Shown here: positions 33,839-42,796 of the stretch, one piece after another
Layout: every line of letters begins with the position of its first letter
Position numbering within the stretch: position 1 is the stretch's first letter
Made by a program: the position numbers and the translations under genes
Assembly (NCBI RefSeq): GCF_900107415.1
Contig: NZ_FNPX01000003.1
Coordinates: forward strand, 186,001 to 250,000
Direction: 5' to 3'
Origin: Jannaschia faecimaris
GTDB lineage: Bacteria; Pseudomonadota; Alphaproteobacteria; Rhodobacterales; Rhodobacteraceae
Length of the DNA: 64,000 bases
The notes under the pieces: generated by a model
Databases searched by the model: none
What the model saw: the letters and a program-made list of their open reading frames with translations, nothing else
Told to the model about the DNA's origin: nothing

Positions 33839-34582
33839 TTGACCGCGTTCGGCCTCTCCGCTGGCGACCTGTGCTGGTTGGCTGGCGTTGCGGCTCTGGC
33901 AGGATTGGTCCGCGGATTTTCCGGGTTCGGCACCGCCCTGATCTATGTGCCGCTGGCGTCACTGTCGCTTCCGCCGCTTTGGGTGCTTGTGACCCTAACC
34001 GTCATGGATTTGATCGGGCCGCTTCCGAACATCCCGCGCGCTTTTCGTGATGGGCGGCCCCGACAAGTCGCAGTCTTGGCGGGCACCGCCGCGTTGACCC
34101 TTCTGCCGGGGTTATGGTTGCTCGATCGTATGCCAGCGGAAGTATTTCGCTGGTTGGTCGCCGGCCTCTGCCTTGTGACTGTGATCCTGATGGCATCGGG
34201 TTGGCGCTGGTCCGGGCGGATGACTCCCGTTGTAACGGTCGCAGCAGGCGGTCTGTCGGGGTTTCTCGGTGGGGTGTCCGGTCTCGCCGGGCCGCCGGTA
34301 ATTCTCATCTACATGTCCGCTCCGCTTCCAGCCAAGGTGATCAGGGCGAACCTGATGATGTTTCTGGTCGCATGGGACGGGATATTCGGAACCGTCCTCT
34401 TCGCTTCGGGACGCTTATCGTTGGAGCCGGTTCTTCTAGGGGGCACTTTGGTCCCGCTCTACCTGCTCGCGAATTGGTTGGGTGCGCGGGTTTTCGGGGC
34501 TGGCAATGGCAATGATCGCGCCTATCGCGTTGTTGCTTATGTTTTGATCGTTGGGGCTGCGCTCCTCGCGCTGCCAATATGA
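33839..34582 (+). CDS. TauE/SafE-family (sulfite/organosulfonate exporter) membrane permease
   Basis: The 247-residue protein starts with TTG at 33839, with no good ATG alternative. It has about seven or eight membrane helices and the family loop GLVRGFSGFGTALIYVPLAS near residues 22-41, repeated in weaker form as GGLSGFLGGVSGLAGPPVIL near 137-156, the two-fold repeat typical of TauE/SafE. Family members export sulfite, sulfoacetate or other small anions. The substrate here is unknown. Seven bases separate it from secF, so it may be read through from the sec unit. Confidence 0.83.
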   Translation: MTAFGLSAGDLCWLAGVAALAGLVRGFSGFGTALIYVPLASLSLPPLWVLVTLTVMDLIGPLPNIPRAFRDGRPRQVAVLAGTAALTLLPGLWLLDRMPAEVFRWLVAGLCLVTVILMASGWRWSGRMTPVVTVAAGGLSGFLGGVSGLAGPPVILIYMSAPLPAKVIRANLMMFLVAWDGIFGTVLFASGRLSLEPVLLGGTLVPLYLLANWLGARVFGAGNGNDRAYRVVAYVLIVGAALLALPI

Positions 34583-35069
34583 TGATGACCTGTCCTCGCA
34601 AACGGGTAGCATGCATGAACTAGGCTTGTTTAGGTCGTGGTCGTCTCTTGAACTTCGAAGGCACTTTCACGGACTGCGCTCGCCAAACGCTCGTTTGGTG
34701 GGCGTCGTGGGTGCCGCTCCCACACAGGTGCCACTCATGCTCTTCCCGGAACCATCCTGCATCGCCAAGCAATTCCGACGGGAGTCTCGGATGAGGTTCA
34801 AAATTCGGACGTGGCGGCGGTCAGGCAAAAACTCCATAGACCAGCGCAGGTAGGGCGGCTGCGGAACCGTCATGGAAATAAGCATGCAGATGGCTCGCTT
34901 CCGACCGCATCTGTCGCAGGCAATCATTTCTTCCTCATTGTATGCGAGATACGTGCATCTTGTGGCGGCCATAACAGGCGTATCGCTAAGCCGGGCGTTC
35001 CTTATCGTCGGCTTCTTTTTTCGGGGTCAAGTTCCCCTCAAGCCGAAATCCCTTGGCGGAGCCGCCCAA
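34583..35069. other. About 490-base region without a recognisable gene
   Basis: Between the TauE/SafE gene and the small pilin-like gene I find only short frames in all six readings, none with a family resemblance or good ribosome-binding site. The region holds one strong short palindrome (34683-34698). It may be remains of a decayed gene or insertion. Confidence 0.4.
34683..34698. repeat. Short perfect inverted repeat
   Basis: CCAAACG and CGTTTGG are separated by two bases, giving a 7-bp-arm palindrome. It could be an operator or hairpin, but its spacing is too tight for a normal terminator loop and no T-run follows. Confidence 0.3.
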
Positions 35070-35252
35070 TCAGAAACGGGTCTTGATTTCGATGTTTGCC
35101 AGGAACTGCGCGATTTCGCTGGCAAGGCTTTCGACCCCGCCTGATACGACCGACAGGACCGACATGCCAATGCCCACCAACGCAGCCGTTAGCACGACCC
35201 AATCGACGGTGACGGCACCGCTTTCGGACGCGAGGAAATGACGCAGGGGCAT
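35070..35252 (-). CDS. Flp-pilin-like small membrane protein (60 residues)
   Basis: The ATG at 35252 is preceded by GAGGTG. The protein reads SESGAVTVDWVVLTAALVGIG in the first 30 residues (positions about 9-29), one hydrophobic helix preceded by a small residue and with Asp six or so later, then a short polar tail. This is the pattern of Flp-type pilin-like proteins that I associate with the Rhodobacterales. At 60 residues it is the size of a mature Flp pilin. No pilus-assembly gene is nearby. Two relatives lie at 9655 and 35778, so a dispersed family is likely. Confidence 0.7.
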   Translation of the reverse strand: MPLRHFLASESGAVTVDWVVLTAALVGIGMSVLSVVSGGVESLASEIAQFLANIEIKTRF

Positions 35253-35399
35253 AAAGCACCTCAGTAAAACAAAGTTGAATATGGCAAAAATAGTGCGGAA
35301 ATGTGGTTAAAATCCGACCTTGATCCCGCGGCACCGTTGCGGCACGGGCTACGAAACCGGAGAATGCGGATAATCGACCACGATAGGAAGGATCAATTG

Positions 35400-35756
35400 A
35401 TGAATCTTACAGAAATGGACTTTGACGGTGTCCGCCCGTTTGACGGCTACGGACCGGGCTTTTTTCGAATTGGAGGAGACGTCGTCGAAGGACCGGTCGT
35501 CCTTCATTCGGCTGGCTGGGCAAGCTGGGGGGGCTACTCCGATGCGGTTGCGCTCACCCGCTTAGCGTCAGAAATCGACGTCATTTTCATTGGGACCGGG
35601 ACTGAAATCGAACACGTCCCCAGTGATCTGCAAGCCGGTGTCGAAGCGGCTGGTCTGGGACTTGAGGTAATGAACACGCCGGCGGCCTGCCGAACATATA
35701 ATGTTCTCGTCGGGGAGGGGCGGCGTGTCGCGGCGGCGGTCCTGCCGGTCACCTGA
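35400..35756 (+). CDS. Mth938-like domain protein (DUF498/NDUFAF3 family)
   Basis: The 118-residue protein starts at the ATG at 35400 behind AGGAAGGA. It has the family pattern: a VDG-like FDGYGPGFFRIGG, HSAGWASWGG, IDVIFIGTGTEIEHVP, and CRTYNVLVGEGRRVAAAVLP. Members include the mitochondrial complex I assembly factor NDUFAF3. In Rhodobacterales the gene commonly follows secF directly; here a permease gene and a pilin-like gene lie between. Role inferred only: possible help in respiratory complex I assembly. Confidence 0.85.
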   Translation: MNLTEMDFDGVRPFDGYGPGFFRIGGDVVEGPVVLHSAGWASWGGYSDAVALTRLASEIDVIFIGTGTEIEHVPSDLQAGVEAAGLGLEVMNTPAACRTYNVLVGEGRRVAAAVLPVT

Positions 35757-35777
35757 CCCTATCTGTGGGTGGAAGAT

Positions 35778-36257
35778 TTAGGACGAAAATCCAAGCATCC
35801 GCGACACGCGCTCAAGATCGTACGGGTCATATTCCTTGCCCTCGCCACGCGATAATTCGCGGCGGGCGTATGCGGTCGTAATCGCGTTGTCGAAGTCTTC
35901 GAAAAATTTTACGGCTACGGGGTCGGTCAATTCGTCTTGCGCCTGACGCGTCGCGTTTCCCCAAGCCGACAGGACGTCCAGATCATTGGTCGAGAGAGAC
36001 GAGACAGCTGTCATGTAGCGGACATAGGTTTCGCGATCGTGAGCGCGGTAGGCATAGGATGGGCGCGAGTCCCGGTGCTGCGTACCGGCTGCGACTTCAC
36101 CCGATATAAAGCCAATCTCGGCCGAGAAGGCCGCCATTCCGGCCATCGCCATTGCGGCAGCCGCGCCAGTCAATACGACAAAATCTAAAGAGATAGCGCC
36201 GCGCTCTTCTTGGGCGAAAACACGAAAGGTTTTGATCGTCGTCGGCGCTGCAAACAT
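35778..36257 (-). CDS. Flp-pilin-like protein, 159 residues
   Basis: The start at 36257 has AGGAG upstream. Residues 16-30 read QEERGAISLDFVVLT and lead into a hydrophobic helix, the same core as in the 60-residue and 143-residue relatives. About 110 polar residues follow (HRDSRPSYAYRAHDRETY, later SRGEGKEYDPYDLERVS). The extension differs in sequence from that of the protein at 9655, so the family shares only the N-terminal anchor. It converges with the Mth938-like gene, and the two stop codons are 21 bases apart. Confidence 0.65.
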   Translation of the reverse strand: MFAAPTTIKTFRVFAQEERGAISLDFVVLTGAAAAMAMAGMAAFSAEIGFISGEVAAGTQHRDSRPSYAYRAHDRETYVRYMTAVSSLSTNDLDVLSAWGNATRQAQDELTDPVAVKFFEDFDNAITTAYARRELSRGEGKEYDPYDLERVSRMLGFSS

Positions 36258-36455
36258 CGGGTTCTTCTCCTGTCGAATTTATTCCTTTGTCACGTTGGAT
36301 TGAGGCTTGAAAGTGATGGTGCAAGTATCATTTTCTGGCGTGATCAGGGCAATCGTAGACAAGTTTAGGAATGCTTGCCTGATTTCACGGACTGCACGAA
36401 AGGGGCTTCATTTGTCATGAAACCCCTTGTTTCAAAATGGGAATTTTCTGAGGTG

Positions 36456-36890
36456 CTACCAGTGCCCAGTATTCGCCATCGACGCCCAAGGTTCCTTGGG
36501 TGCCTTTTTGTCGCCTGCTTGCAGCAATTCGACCGAAATGTTGTCGGGGCTGCGCACAAAGGCCATGTGCCCGTCGCGCGGGGGGCGGTTGATGATAACC
36601 CCGTTGTCCATCAGCATCTGGCAGGTCTCGTAGATGTCATCCACGGTATAGGCCAGGTGGCCAAAATGCCGACTGTCGTCGGGAAGGGCGTCGTCGCCGT
36701 CCCAGTTATAGGTCAACTCCACATCCGCGTGGCCATCGGCCTGATCCGGCGGGCACATGAAGACCAGCGTGAAGCGCCCCCCCTCATTCTCGGATCTCCG
36801 CCGCTCGACCAATCCCAGCATCTTGTAAAAGGCCATCGATTTTTCGAGGTCCTTCACGCGGACCATCGTATGAAGATAGGTGATGGGCAT
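36456..36890 (-). CDS. Lactoylglutathione lyase / glyoxalase (VOC) family protein
   Basis: The 144-residue protein starts at the ATG at 36890 behind AGGAGAAACAG. It has MPITYLHTMVRVKDLEKSMAFY, VELTYNWDGD, FGHLAYTVDDIYETC and VRSPDNISVELLQ, the two-repeat VOC fold seen in glyoxalase I, with metal ligands His8 and Glu59 in the first half and His77 and Glu125 in the second. GloA detoxifies methylglyoxal as the glutathione adduct. The NWD segment and the length fit the GloA branch. The 198 bases upstream of the pilin-like gene at 36257 hold no gene. Confidence 0.87.
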   Translation of the reverse strand: MPITYLHTMVRVKDLEKSMAFYKMLGLVERRRSENEGGRFTLVFMCPPDQADGHADVELTYNWDGDDALPDDSRHFGHLAYTVDDIYETCQMLMDNGVIINRPPRDGHMAFVRSPDNISVELLQAGDKKAPKEPWASMANTGHW

Positions 36891-37057
36891 CTGTTTCTCC
36901 TGGTTTGTCTGGGGCAAGATTTAACGCATCGCTGGTGGCCAGCAACCCTGCGTGTGCGGCGGCGTCCACATAAGCGGGGCCAATCGGCAAACGCCCGTTG
37001 CGGCAACCGGCCCCACAGGCCAGTTTGAGCGCAACCCCGAATCCTGAAGGACACGAC

Positions 37058-37963
37058 ATGCCCCTTTCCCCCGAACAGCAGGCCGAAATCGACGACCAGC
37101 GCGCGCAATCGCATCAGACGCGCCGTGCCACCGTTCCGGGGATGGAGGCGCATCTCTATACGGCGCACCAAGTGCTGGATCACGGGTTTGTCCGGGTCAT
37201 CGACTACATGGGTGACGATTCCGCCATCACCCAGGCCGCGCGCGTCTCTTACGGGCGGGGCACCAAGGCGGTGTCGAACGATGAGGGGCTGATCCGCTAC
37301 CTGATGCGGCACTGGCATTCGACCCCGTTCGAGATGTGCGAGATCAAGCTGCACGTGAAGCTGCCCGTCTTCGTGGCGCGCCAGTGGATCCGGCACCGGA
37401 CGGCCAATGTGAACGAATACTCCGCCCGCTATTCGATCCTGGACCGGGAGTTCTATATTCCCGCGCCGGAAGACCTTGCCGCGCAGTCTGTCGTCAACAA
37501 CCAGGGCCGGGGCGAGGCGCTTTCGGGGGAGGAAGCGGCGCGCGTGCTGGACTGGCTGCGCGACGATTCCACGCGCGCCTACGACCATTACGAAGAGATG
37601 ATCGGGCAGGATGGGCAACAGGGGCTGGCGCGCGAGTTGGCGCGGATGAACCTGCCGGCGAATATCTACACGCAATGGTACTGGAAGGTGGACCTCCACA
37701 ATCTGTTTCACTTCCTGCGCCTGCGCGCCGACGCCCACGCGCAGATGGAGATCCGAGTCTACGCCGAGAAGATTTGCGAAATCATTAAGGACTGGGTGCC
37801 GCTGTCGTACGGGGCTTTCGAAGACTACCGCCTCGGCGGCGCGCAACTGTCGGGCAAGGGGGTCGAGTGCCTGCGCCGCATGCTCAAGGGCGAGGGGGTC
37901 ACGCAGGAGACTTCGGGGATGAGCAAGGGGGAATGGCGGGAATTTATGGGGGTTGTTGGGTGA
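37058..37963 (+). CDS. thyX: FAD-dependent thymidylate synthase ThyX
   Basis: ThyX makes dTMP from dUMP with methylene-tetrahydrofolate and NADPH through FAD. The 301-residue protein starts at the ATG at 37058 behind TGAAGGACA. The hallmark RHR-seven residues-Ser motif is at 112-122 ([11 protein letters not shown]). [18 protein letters not shown] near the C-terminal side contacts FAD and dUMP. Rhodobacterales typically use ThyX rather than ThyA. Its stop overlaps the GTG start of the next, AT-rich gene (37960). Confidence 0.96.
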   Translation: MPLSPEQQAEIDDQRAQSHQTRRATVPGMEAHLYTAHQVLDHGFVRVIDYMGDDSAITQAARVSYGRGTKAVSNDEGLIRYLMRHWHSTPFEMCEIKLHVKLPVFVARQWIRHRTANVNEYSARYSILDREFYIPAPEDLAAQSVVNNQGRGEALSGEEAARVLDWLRDDSTRAYDHYEEMIGQDGQQGLARELARMNLPANIYTQWYWKVDLHNLFHFLRLRADAHAQMEIRVYAEKICEIIKDWVPLSYGAFEDYRLGGAQLSGKGVECLRRMLKGEGVTQETSGMSKGEWREFMGVVG

Positions 37964-38847
37964 AAAACTGGTGGTTTCTTGGCTCGCATGTTGCCTCCAT
38001 CGTTTTTGCTCTTTTTTCAGCTTTTATTTCTTGGTGGTTGCCTTGGAGAGCCTCCATTATCGACGCCAGAATTGTGGAAGTTGCTAAGTCGTCAGCGCTT
38101 GATTTTACAACACCGCTCCCATGGCTCGGAGTAATAGTATTTTTATGGATACTCTCGGTTGTAAAGAGCCATGAATTCCGTCAAAAAGTAAGGGATTTTG
38201 AAAAGTTGTCCGACAACTATGACCTATTAGAGACAGACTACTACGAGGAGACTGAAGGTCACCGTGAGACAAAAGAAAGCTACTATGCCAGCTTACGGTC
38301 CTCGCTGCGTTATATTTTGACGCAGACAAGCACCGGCTTCTCGGAAAGGTGTCGAGTTACAGTATATCGCCTGCACGATGCCGATACCAAAATGTTTAGA
38401 AACATCTTTAGGCATGCCCCTCAACACCGATTCAACGAGCCTGGACGGGATGCCATTCCGGTAAGTGAGGGTGTCGTTGGTCTGGCGTATGCGACATCTG
38501 CTTTGCAGAACTTCCGTTCTGAGGAAGCCTTTGGTTCTGAAGAATATGTCGCTAAACTTGAAAATTTCCTTGAATCTGCTAACATTAAAAATCCGCGGTT
38601 AAACACCCGAATGCCGTCTCAGCAGATAGTATGTAAAACAATTTCTGACCTAAATACTGGGTTTCAAGTGGGAGTCGTGGTTTATGAATGCATGGATCCG
38701 GATGCCTTAAATGTTGATGGCATAATGGCCTTATTAACGCAGGAGGACCAAAACATATCTAGATTCGTAAGTCATTTGGCAGTCCTTGATGCTGACTTCA
38801 ACCCTTTCCCACATGATGCATACCCAATGGCAGTTGCGGATGAGTAA
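37960..38847 (+). CDS. Two-helix membrane protein with coiled coil and GAF-like domain (candidate effector)
   Basis: The protein of 295 residues starts at a GTG (37960-37962) overlapping the thyX stop. Residues 4-29 and 53-69 are hydrophobic helices; 72-110 is a charged, coiled-coil-like helix; 115-280 looks like a GAF-type sensor domain, with [23 protein letters not shown] and [11 protein letters not shown] as strand and loop segments. Base composition is clearly more AT-rich than thyX and codon use is different, suggesting recent acquisition. It overlaps the Panacea-type gene by eight bases, so the two are probably expressed as a pair. I infer a membrane-acting toxin or effector; no such function is shown by a motif. 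Confidence 0.68.
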   Translation: MKNWWFLGSHVASIVFALFSAFISWWLPWRASIIDARIVEVAKSSALDFTTPLPWLGVIVFLWILSVVKSHEFRQKVRDFEKLSDNYDLLETDYYEETEGHRETKESYYASLRSSLRYILTQTSTGFSERCRVTVYRLHDADTKMFRNIFRHAPQHRFNEPGRDAIPVSEGVVGLAYATSALQNFRSEEAFGSEEYVAKLENFLESANIKNPRLNTRMPSQQIVCKTISDLNTGFQVGVVVYECMDPDALNVDGIMALLTQEDQNISRFVSHLAVLDADFNPFPHDAYPMAVADE

Positions 38848-39286
38848 ATTGGCTGATGTGGTTGCGTATATTGCCGATCGGTATCCGCATAAGAGCGAGC
38901 TTTCGAAAGCACGTGTGACAAAATTGGTATATTTGAGCGATTGGAAGTCTGTTCAGGCTGGAAAGGGGCAGCTAACCGAAATTAAGTGGTATTTCCATAA
39001 TTTTGGACCTTATGTGGATGACGTAATTGACGCTGCAAGGCGTGATCCGCGACTGAAGGTAGTGTCTACGAGAAACGCGTATGGCGACATGAAAGAGGAG
39101 CTTCAATATTCAGGGACCGGTGAGAACGGTTCCCGTTTAACTTCTCGCGAGAAAGAAATATTGAACGCTGTAATAGAGGATACTCGAGGACTCTATTGGA
39201 AAGGATTTATAAAACACGTCTATGACACTCCGCCTATAAAGAAATCGCAACGATATACTTTCTTGACTCTAGATAGTTTTGTGTAA
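38840..39286 (+). CDS. Panacea/SocA-domain protein (DUF4065-like), candidate antitoxin
   Basis: The 148-residue protein starts at the ATG at 38840, inside the end of the membrane-protein gene. It has the Panacea pattern: VVAYIADRYPHKSELSKARVTKLVYLSDW near residues 7-35 (the K-L-Y-L-S-D stretch), then IKWYFHNFGPYVDDVIDAARR near 48-68, where the GP dipeptide is conserved. Known members (SocA, PanA) act as antitoxins that neutralise unrelated toxins or as proteolytic adaptors. It shares the AT-rich composition of its neighbour. The order, effector first and Panacea gene second with overlap, is compatible with a toxin-antitoxin pair. The exact toxin class is unknown. Confidence 0.75.
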   Translation: MSKLADVVAYIADRYPHKSELSKARVTKLVYLSDWKSVQAGKGQLTEIKWYFHNFGPYVDDVIDAARRDPRLKVVSTRNAYGDMKEELQYSGTGENGSRLTSREKEILNAVIEDTRGLYWKGFIKHVYDTPPIKKSQRYTFLTLDSFV

Positions 39287-39312
39287 ATGGATGTAGTAAT
39301 AAAGGGTGTCGA

Positions 39313-40578
39313 CTAAACCCGATCCCGCACCGCCCCAAACAGCATTCCCGCCTGCGCCATCCATGGCCCGAGCACGCGCCCCCCTGGCAGTGCGGGCACG
39401 GGCAGGGCGCGGAGCAGGTCGAAGCGGGTGCGATCGCCCGCGACGGCCTCGGCGCAGACTTTTCCGAACAGACCGGCCAGCGCGAGGCCGTGGCCCGAGT
39501 AGCCCCCGGCGGAGAACACGCCCGGCGCGACCTCGGCCACATAGGGCAGGCGGGACGCGGTGACGGCGAGGGTGCCGCCCCAGGCGTGGGGCAGGGAGAC
39601 GCCCGCCAGATCGGGGTAGACGCGGGCGAGGTTGGCGCGGACCTTGCCCCGGATATCGGACGGAAAGCGGCGGCCATAGCTTTCCCCGCCGCCGAAGATC
39701 AGCCGCGCGTCATCGGTCCACCAGAAGTAATTTACCACGAAGCGGCTGTCGGCCACGGCGTAGGGACCACGGTGGGCGAAGTCGGGCAGCGGCTCGGTCA
39801 CGGCGATGTAGTTGTTGATCGGTAGCACCCGCGCCGCCGTACTGTCCGTCAGCCAAGGGGAATAGCCGTTGGTGGCCTGCACCACATTGCGGGCGGTGAC
39901 GGCCCCTTGGGCGGTGGCCACGGTGGTGCCGGTCAGGCGGTGAACTTCGGACTGCTCATGGATCTCGACGCCCGCGTCGAGGCAGGCGCGCATCAGGTTG
40001 AGCGTGTAGGCCAGCGGATTGCAGACCAGCGCAGTCCGGTCCAGCACCCCGCCGGTATAGAGCGTGGAGCCGGTGACCGAAGCCATTTGCGCCGCGTCCA
40101 GAGGTTGGGAGTCGGTGCCGTAGTGCGCGGCCATCCAGTCGTTGTTGCGCAAGGCGTCGGTGAATTCGCCGCGCGTCAGGCAGGCCGAAATGATACCGGG
40201 GCGATACCCCGCGTCGTCTATGAAGCCGCGCGCGTCGGCCTTGGCCTCCTCCGCCATGTCCCAGAGGGCGTGGGCCGTCTGGGGGCCGAGCTTTCTCTCC
40301 AGCTTGCGCTGCGACCAGTTGAAGCCGGAGCCGAGCTGCCCGCCATTTCGACCCGAAGCCCCCCAACCGACGCGCTGCGCCTCCAGCACAATCACCGACA
40401 GTCCGCGCCGGGCCGCATGCAGCGCGGCAGAAAGTCCCGTCAGCCCCGCACCGATGACCACAAGGTCACAGGCATGCCGTCCGTGCAGCGCGGGAAAGGG
40501 GGCGGGCAGGTCGACGTGATCGGCATAGAGTGTGCCGGGCCATGTGCCGCGATCGCCGTTTGCGTGTAACCAAGTCAT
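39313..40578 (-). CDS. FAD-dependent oxidoreductase, gamma-glutamylputrescine oxidase-like
   Basis: The 421-residue protein starts at the ATG at 40578, overlapping the ligase gene stop (ATGA). It has the DAO-family FAD motif DLVVIGAGLTGLSAALHAARRG near residue 40, VGWGASGRNGGQ and a late GGGESYGRR and GGYSGHGLALAG. These match PuuB/OrdL-type oxidases that deaminate gamma-glutamylated amines to aldehydes. Placed next to a gamma-glutamylpolyamine-synthetase-like gene, it probably handles the next step of that pathway. The aldehyde dehydrogenase (PuuC step) is not in the window. Confidence 0.87.
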   Translation of the reverse strand: MTWLHANGDRGTWPGTLYADHVDLPAPFPALHGRHACDLVVIGAGLTGLSAALHAARRGLSVIVLEAQRVGWGASGRNGGQLGSGFNWSQRKLERKLGPQTAHALWDMAEEAKADARGFIDDAGYRPGIISACLTRGEFTDALRNNDWMAAHYGTDSQPLDAAQMASVTGSTLYTGGVLDRTALVCNPLAYTLNLMRACLDAGVEIHEQSEVHRLTGTTVATAQGAVTARNVVQATNGYSPWLTDSTAARVLPINNYIAVTEPLPDFAHRGPYAVADSRFVVNYFWWTDDARLIFGGGESYGRRFPSDIRGKVRANLARVYPDLAGVSLPHAWGGTLAVTASRLPYVAEVAPGVFSAGGYSGHGLALAGLFGKVCAEAVAGDRTRFDLLRALPVPALPGGRVLGPWMAQAGMLFGAVRDRV

Positions 40579-41936
40579 ACGTTGAGCAGTAGATGCTCTC
40601 GCTCCCACGGGGAGATCACTTGGAGGAAGGCACCGTTCTCCATCCGCTTGACTGACGAATAGACCGAGCAGAAATGGGGGTGCAGAACCTCGTGGATTTC
40701 TGTCGCCTGATCAAAGAGGTCGAGCGCGGTCGACAGGTCGCGTGGAATCCCGTCTGCGGAGTCATAGGCATCGCCCGCAAATTGCGCCGCAGGCTCGATC
40801 TTTTTGACGAGGCCGAGGTAGCCGCAAGCCAGCGACGCCGCGATACCCAGGTAAGGGTTGCAGTCCATGCCCGCGATGCGGTTTTCCACGCGCTTGGCCT
40901 CGGGCTCCGAGACGGGGACGCGCAGGCCGGTGGTGCGGTTGTCGCGGCCCCATTCCAGGTTGATCGGTGCCGCAAAGTCCCGGACGTAGCGGCGGTAGCT
41001 GTTCACATAGGGTGCCAGCAGAGCGATGACTGACGGCAGGTGCGTCTGCATCCCACCGATGAAGTGCATGAATTCCGCGGTTTCGCCGCCGTCGCCTGCG
41101 TCGAACAGGTTCTGGCCGGTGGCTTGGTCGATAATGGAGTGATGCATGTGCATGGCCGAGCCGGGTTCGTCCTGGATAGGCTTGGCCATGAAAGTGGCGT
41201 AGCAGTCATGGCGCAGTGCCGCCTCGCGGATGAGGCGCTTGAAATAGAAAATCTCGTCGGCCAGTTTCACGGGGTTTCCATGGCGCAGGTTCATCTCCAC
41301 CTGCCCGGCCCCGCCTTCCTGGAGAATGCCGTCGATCTCCAGACCCATAGCCTCTGCGAAGTCGTAGATATCGTCGATGACCTTGCCGTATTCGTCCACG
41401 GCAGACATCGAGTAGGCTTGGCGTGCGGCGGCACGGCGTCCTGATCTGCCCATCGGCGGCAGGACGGGCTGGGTCGGATCGATGTTGCGCGCGACAAGAT
41501 AGAACTCCATCTCGGGAGCAACGACGGGCGTCCAGCCGCGAGCCTCGTACAGGCTCACAACCCGTTGCAGCACGTTGCGCGGTGCGGTGGGCACGGCCAC
41601 GCCCTGTTGGTCGTGCATGTGATGGATGACCTGCATCGTCCAGTCGTTGGTCCAGGGGGCGGCGCAGGCCGTCCCGAAATCCGGGGTGAGAACCATGTCA
41701 GGTTCCAGAAACGCGGTGTCTCCGTCATCGGCCCATTCGCCGGTGATCGTCTGCTGGAAGATCGAGTTGGGAAGATAGAAATGCTTCTGCTTGGCGAACT
41801 TGGCGGCGGGCATTGCCTTCCCGCGGGCGATGCCGGACATGTCGGCAACGATACATTCCACTTCGTCCAGTCGGCGGCCCACCAAGTATTCGCGGGCGTG
41901 TTCGGGGGCTTGGTTCAGCCAGTCATGCTTCGACAT
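40575..41936 (-). CDS. Glutamine-synthetase-family ligase, gamma-glutamylpolyamine synthetase-like (first of two)
   Basis: The 453-residue protein has the glutamine-synthetase fold but only the PuuA-like active-site pattern: APEMEFYLVARN, LQEGGAGQVEMNLRHGNP, GSAMHMHHSIID and the NRTTGLRVPVSEPEAKRVENRIAG ATP/glutamate-binding segment. Such enzymes attach glutamate to putrescine or other amines. The downstream FAD oxidase overlaps it, and an amidotransferase overlaps its start by 14 bases. A second member of the family lies at 43630-44979. The amine substrate cannot be read from the sequence. Confidence 0.88.
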   Translation of the reverse strand: MSKHDWLNQAPEHAREYLVGRRLDEVECIVADMSGIARGKAMPAAKFAKQKHFYLPNSIFQQTITGEWADDGDTAFLEPDMVLTPDFGTACAAPWTNDWTMQVIHHMHDQQGVAVPTAPRNVLQRVVSLYEARGWTPVVAPEMEFYLVARNIDPTQPVLPPMGRSGRRAAARQAYSMSAVDEYGKVIDDIYDFAEAMGLEIDGILQEGGAGQVEMNLRHGNPVKLADEIFYFKRLIREAALRHDCYATFMAKPIQDEPGSAMHMHHSIIDQATGQNLFDAGDGGETAEFMHFIGGMQTHLPSVIALLAPYVNSYRRYVRDFAAPINLEWGRDNRTTGLRVPVSEPEAKRVENRIAGMDCNPYLGIAASLACGYLGLVKKIEPAAQFAGDAYDSADGIPRDLSTALDLFDQATEIHEVLHPHFCSVYSSVKRMENGAFLQVISPWEREHLLLNV

Positions 41937-42621
41937 GGGATGTCCTTGTCAGAAAGAATTGGGCGATGGCCTTTGCCAGTTTTGCATCGTCGGTGGGCAA
42001 TGTCGTATTCGCCTCGGCCTGTGTCATCCTATCGTCCGGATAGGTGCCGGTGCCGCGCCGCACTGTCACGTAGTCGCGGATCAGGTCATTGGAATATTCG
42101 GGATGCGCTTGCACGGTGAAGGCGCGGTTTCCGTAGGCCAGGATCGCATTCTCGCAGAATGGGCTTGCCGCGAGGCGGGTGGCCACTTCAGGGAGGGCGA
42201 TGACCTGATCCTGATGCCAAGCGTTCAATACGACTGTTTGCCCCCCCGCCAAGGTATATTCGTGTCGACCGAGGGCCCAGCCACCGTCGAACTTGACGAC
42301 TGTCCCGCCCAAGGCCTGTGCGACGATCTGGTGGCCAAAGCAAATCCCGACCAGCGGGATGTCGGCGACATAGATGTCGCGGATGAACTGCTCCAGCGGC
42401 GCAATAAAGGTGTGATCCTCATAGACCCCGTGCCTGGACCCGGTGATCAGCCAGCCGTCGCAGTCTTGCGGGGCTTCGGGGAAGACCATGTTCTCAACGT
42501 CATAGGATACGAATTCAAAGCCGTAACCATTCAGAAGCTGGGCGAACATCGTGTCGAAATCCTCGCGCGTGGGTTGGAATTCGGGTGCGATGTGCCCGGT
42601 TTGAAGGATGCCGATTTTCAT
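41923..42621 (-). CDS. Class I glutamine amidotransferase-like protein
   Basis: The 232-residue protein is a GMP-synthase-like class I amidotransferase domain: nucleophile in GICFGHQIVAQALGG (Cys about 94) and the His-x-Glu pair in VQAHPEYSND (His about 170). Its neighbours suggest that it hydrolyses gamma-glutamyl compounds produced by the adjacent ligase, though the PuuD family itself has a different sequence pattern. Its 3' end overlaps the ligase gene by 14 bases, so ligase, amidotransferase and oxidase form one unit. Confidence 0.84.
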   Translation of the reverse strand: MKIGILQTGHIAPEFQPTREDFDTMFAQLLNGYGFEFVSYDVENMVFPEAPQDCDGWLITGSRHGVYEDHTFIAPLEQFIRDIYVADIPLVGICFGHQIVAQALGGTVVKFDGGWALGRHEYTLAGGQTVVLNAWHQDQVIALPEVATRLAASPFCENAILAYGNRAFTVQAHPEYSNDLIRDYVTVRRGTGTYPDDRMTQAEANTTLPTDDAKLAKAIAQFFLTRTSHVEA

Positions 42622-42796
42622 GTGATTGGCCTCTGGCTCGTGTCGGGGCGACGCTATGCCGGGGCCGGTTCGGGTGCAAGATATGGCCCGGGGCTCCGTA
42701 AGGATATCCTGAAGCCTCGAATGGCCGGAGGTGCCGTCACCGTAGTAGGTAGGGCAGGCAAGCGATTCCGATGGGAATGGGTCTGGTCCTACCCCG

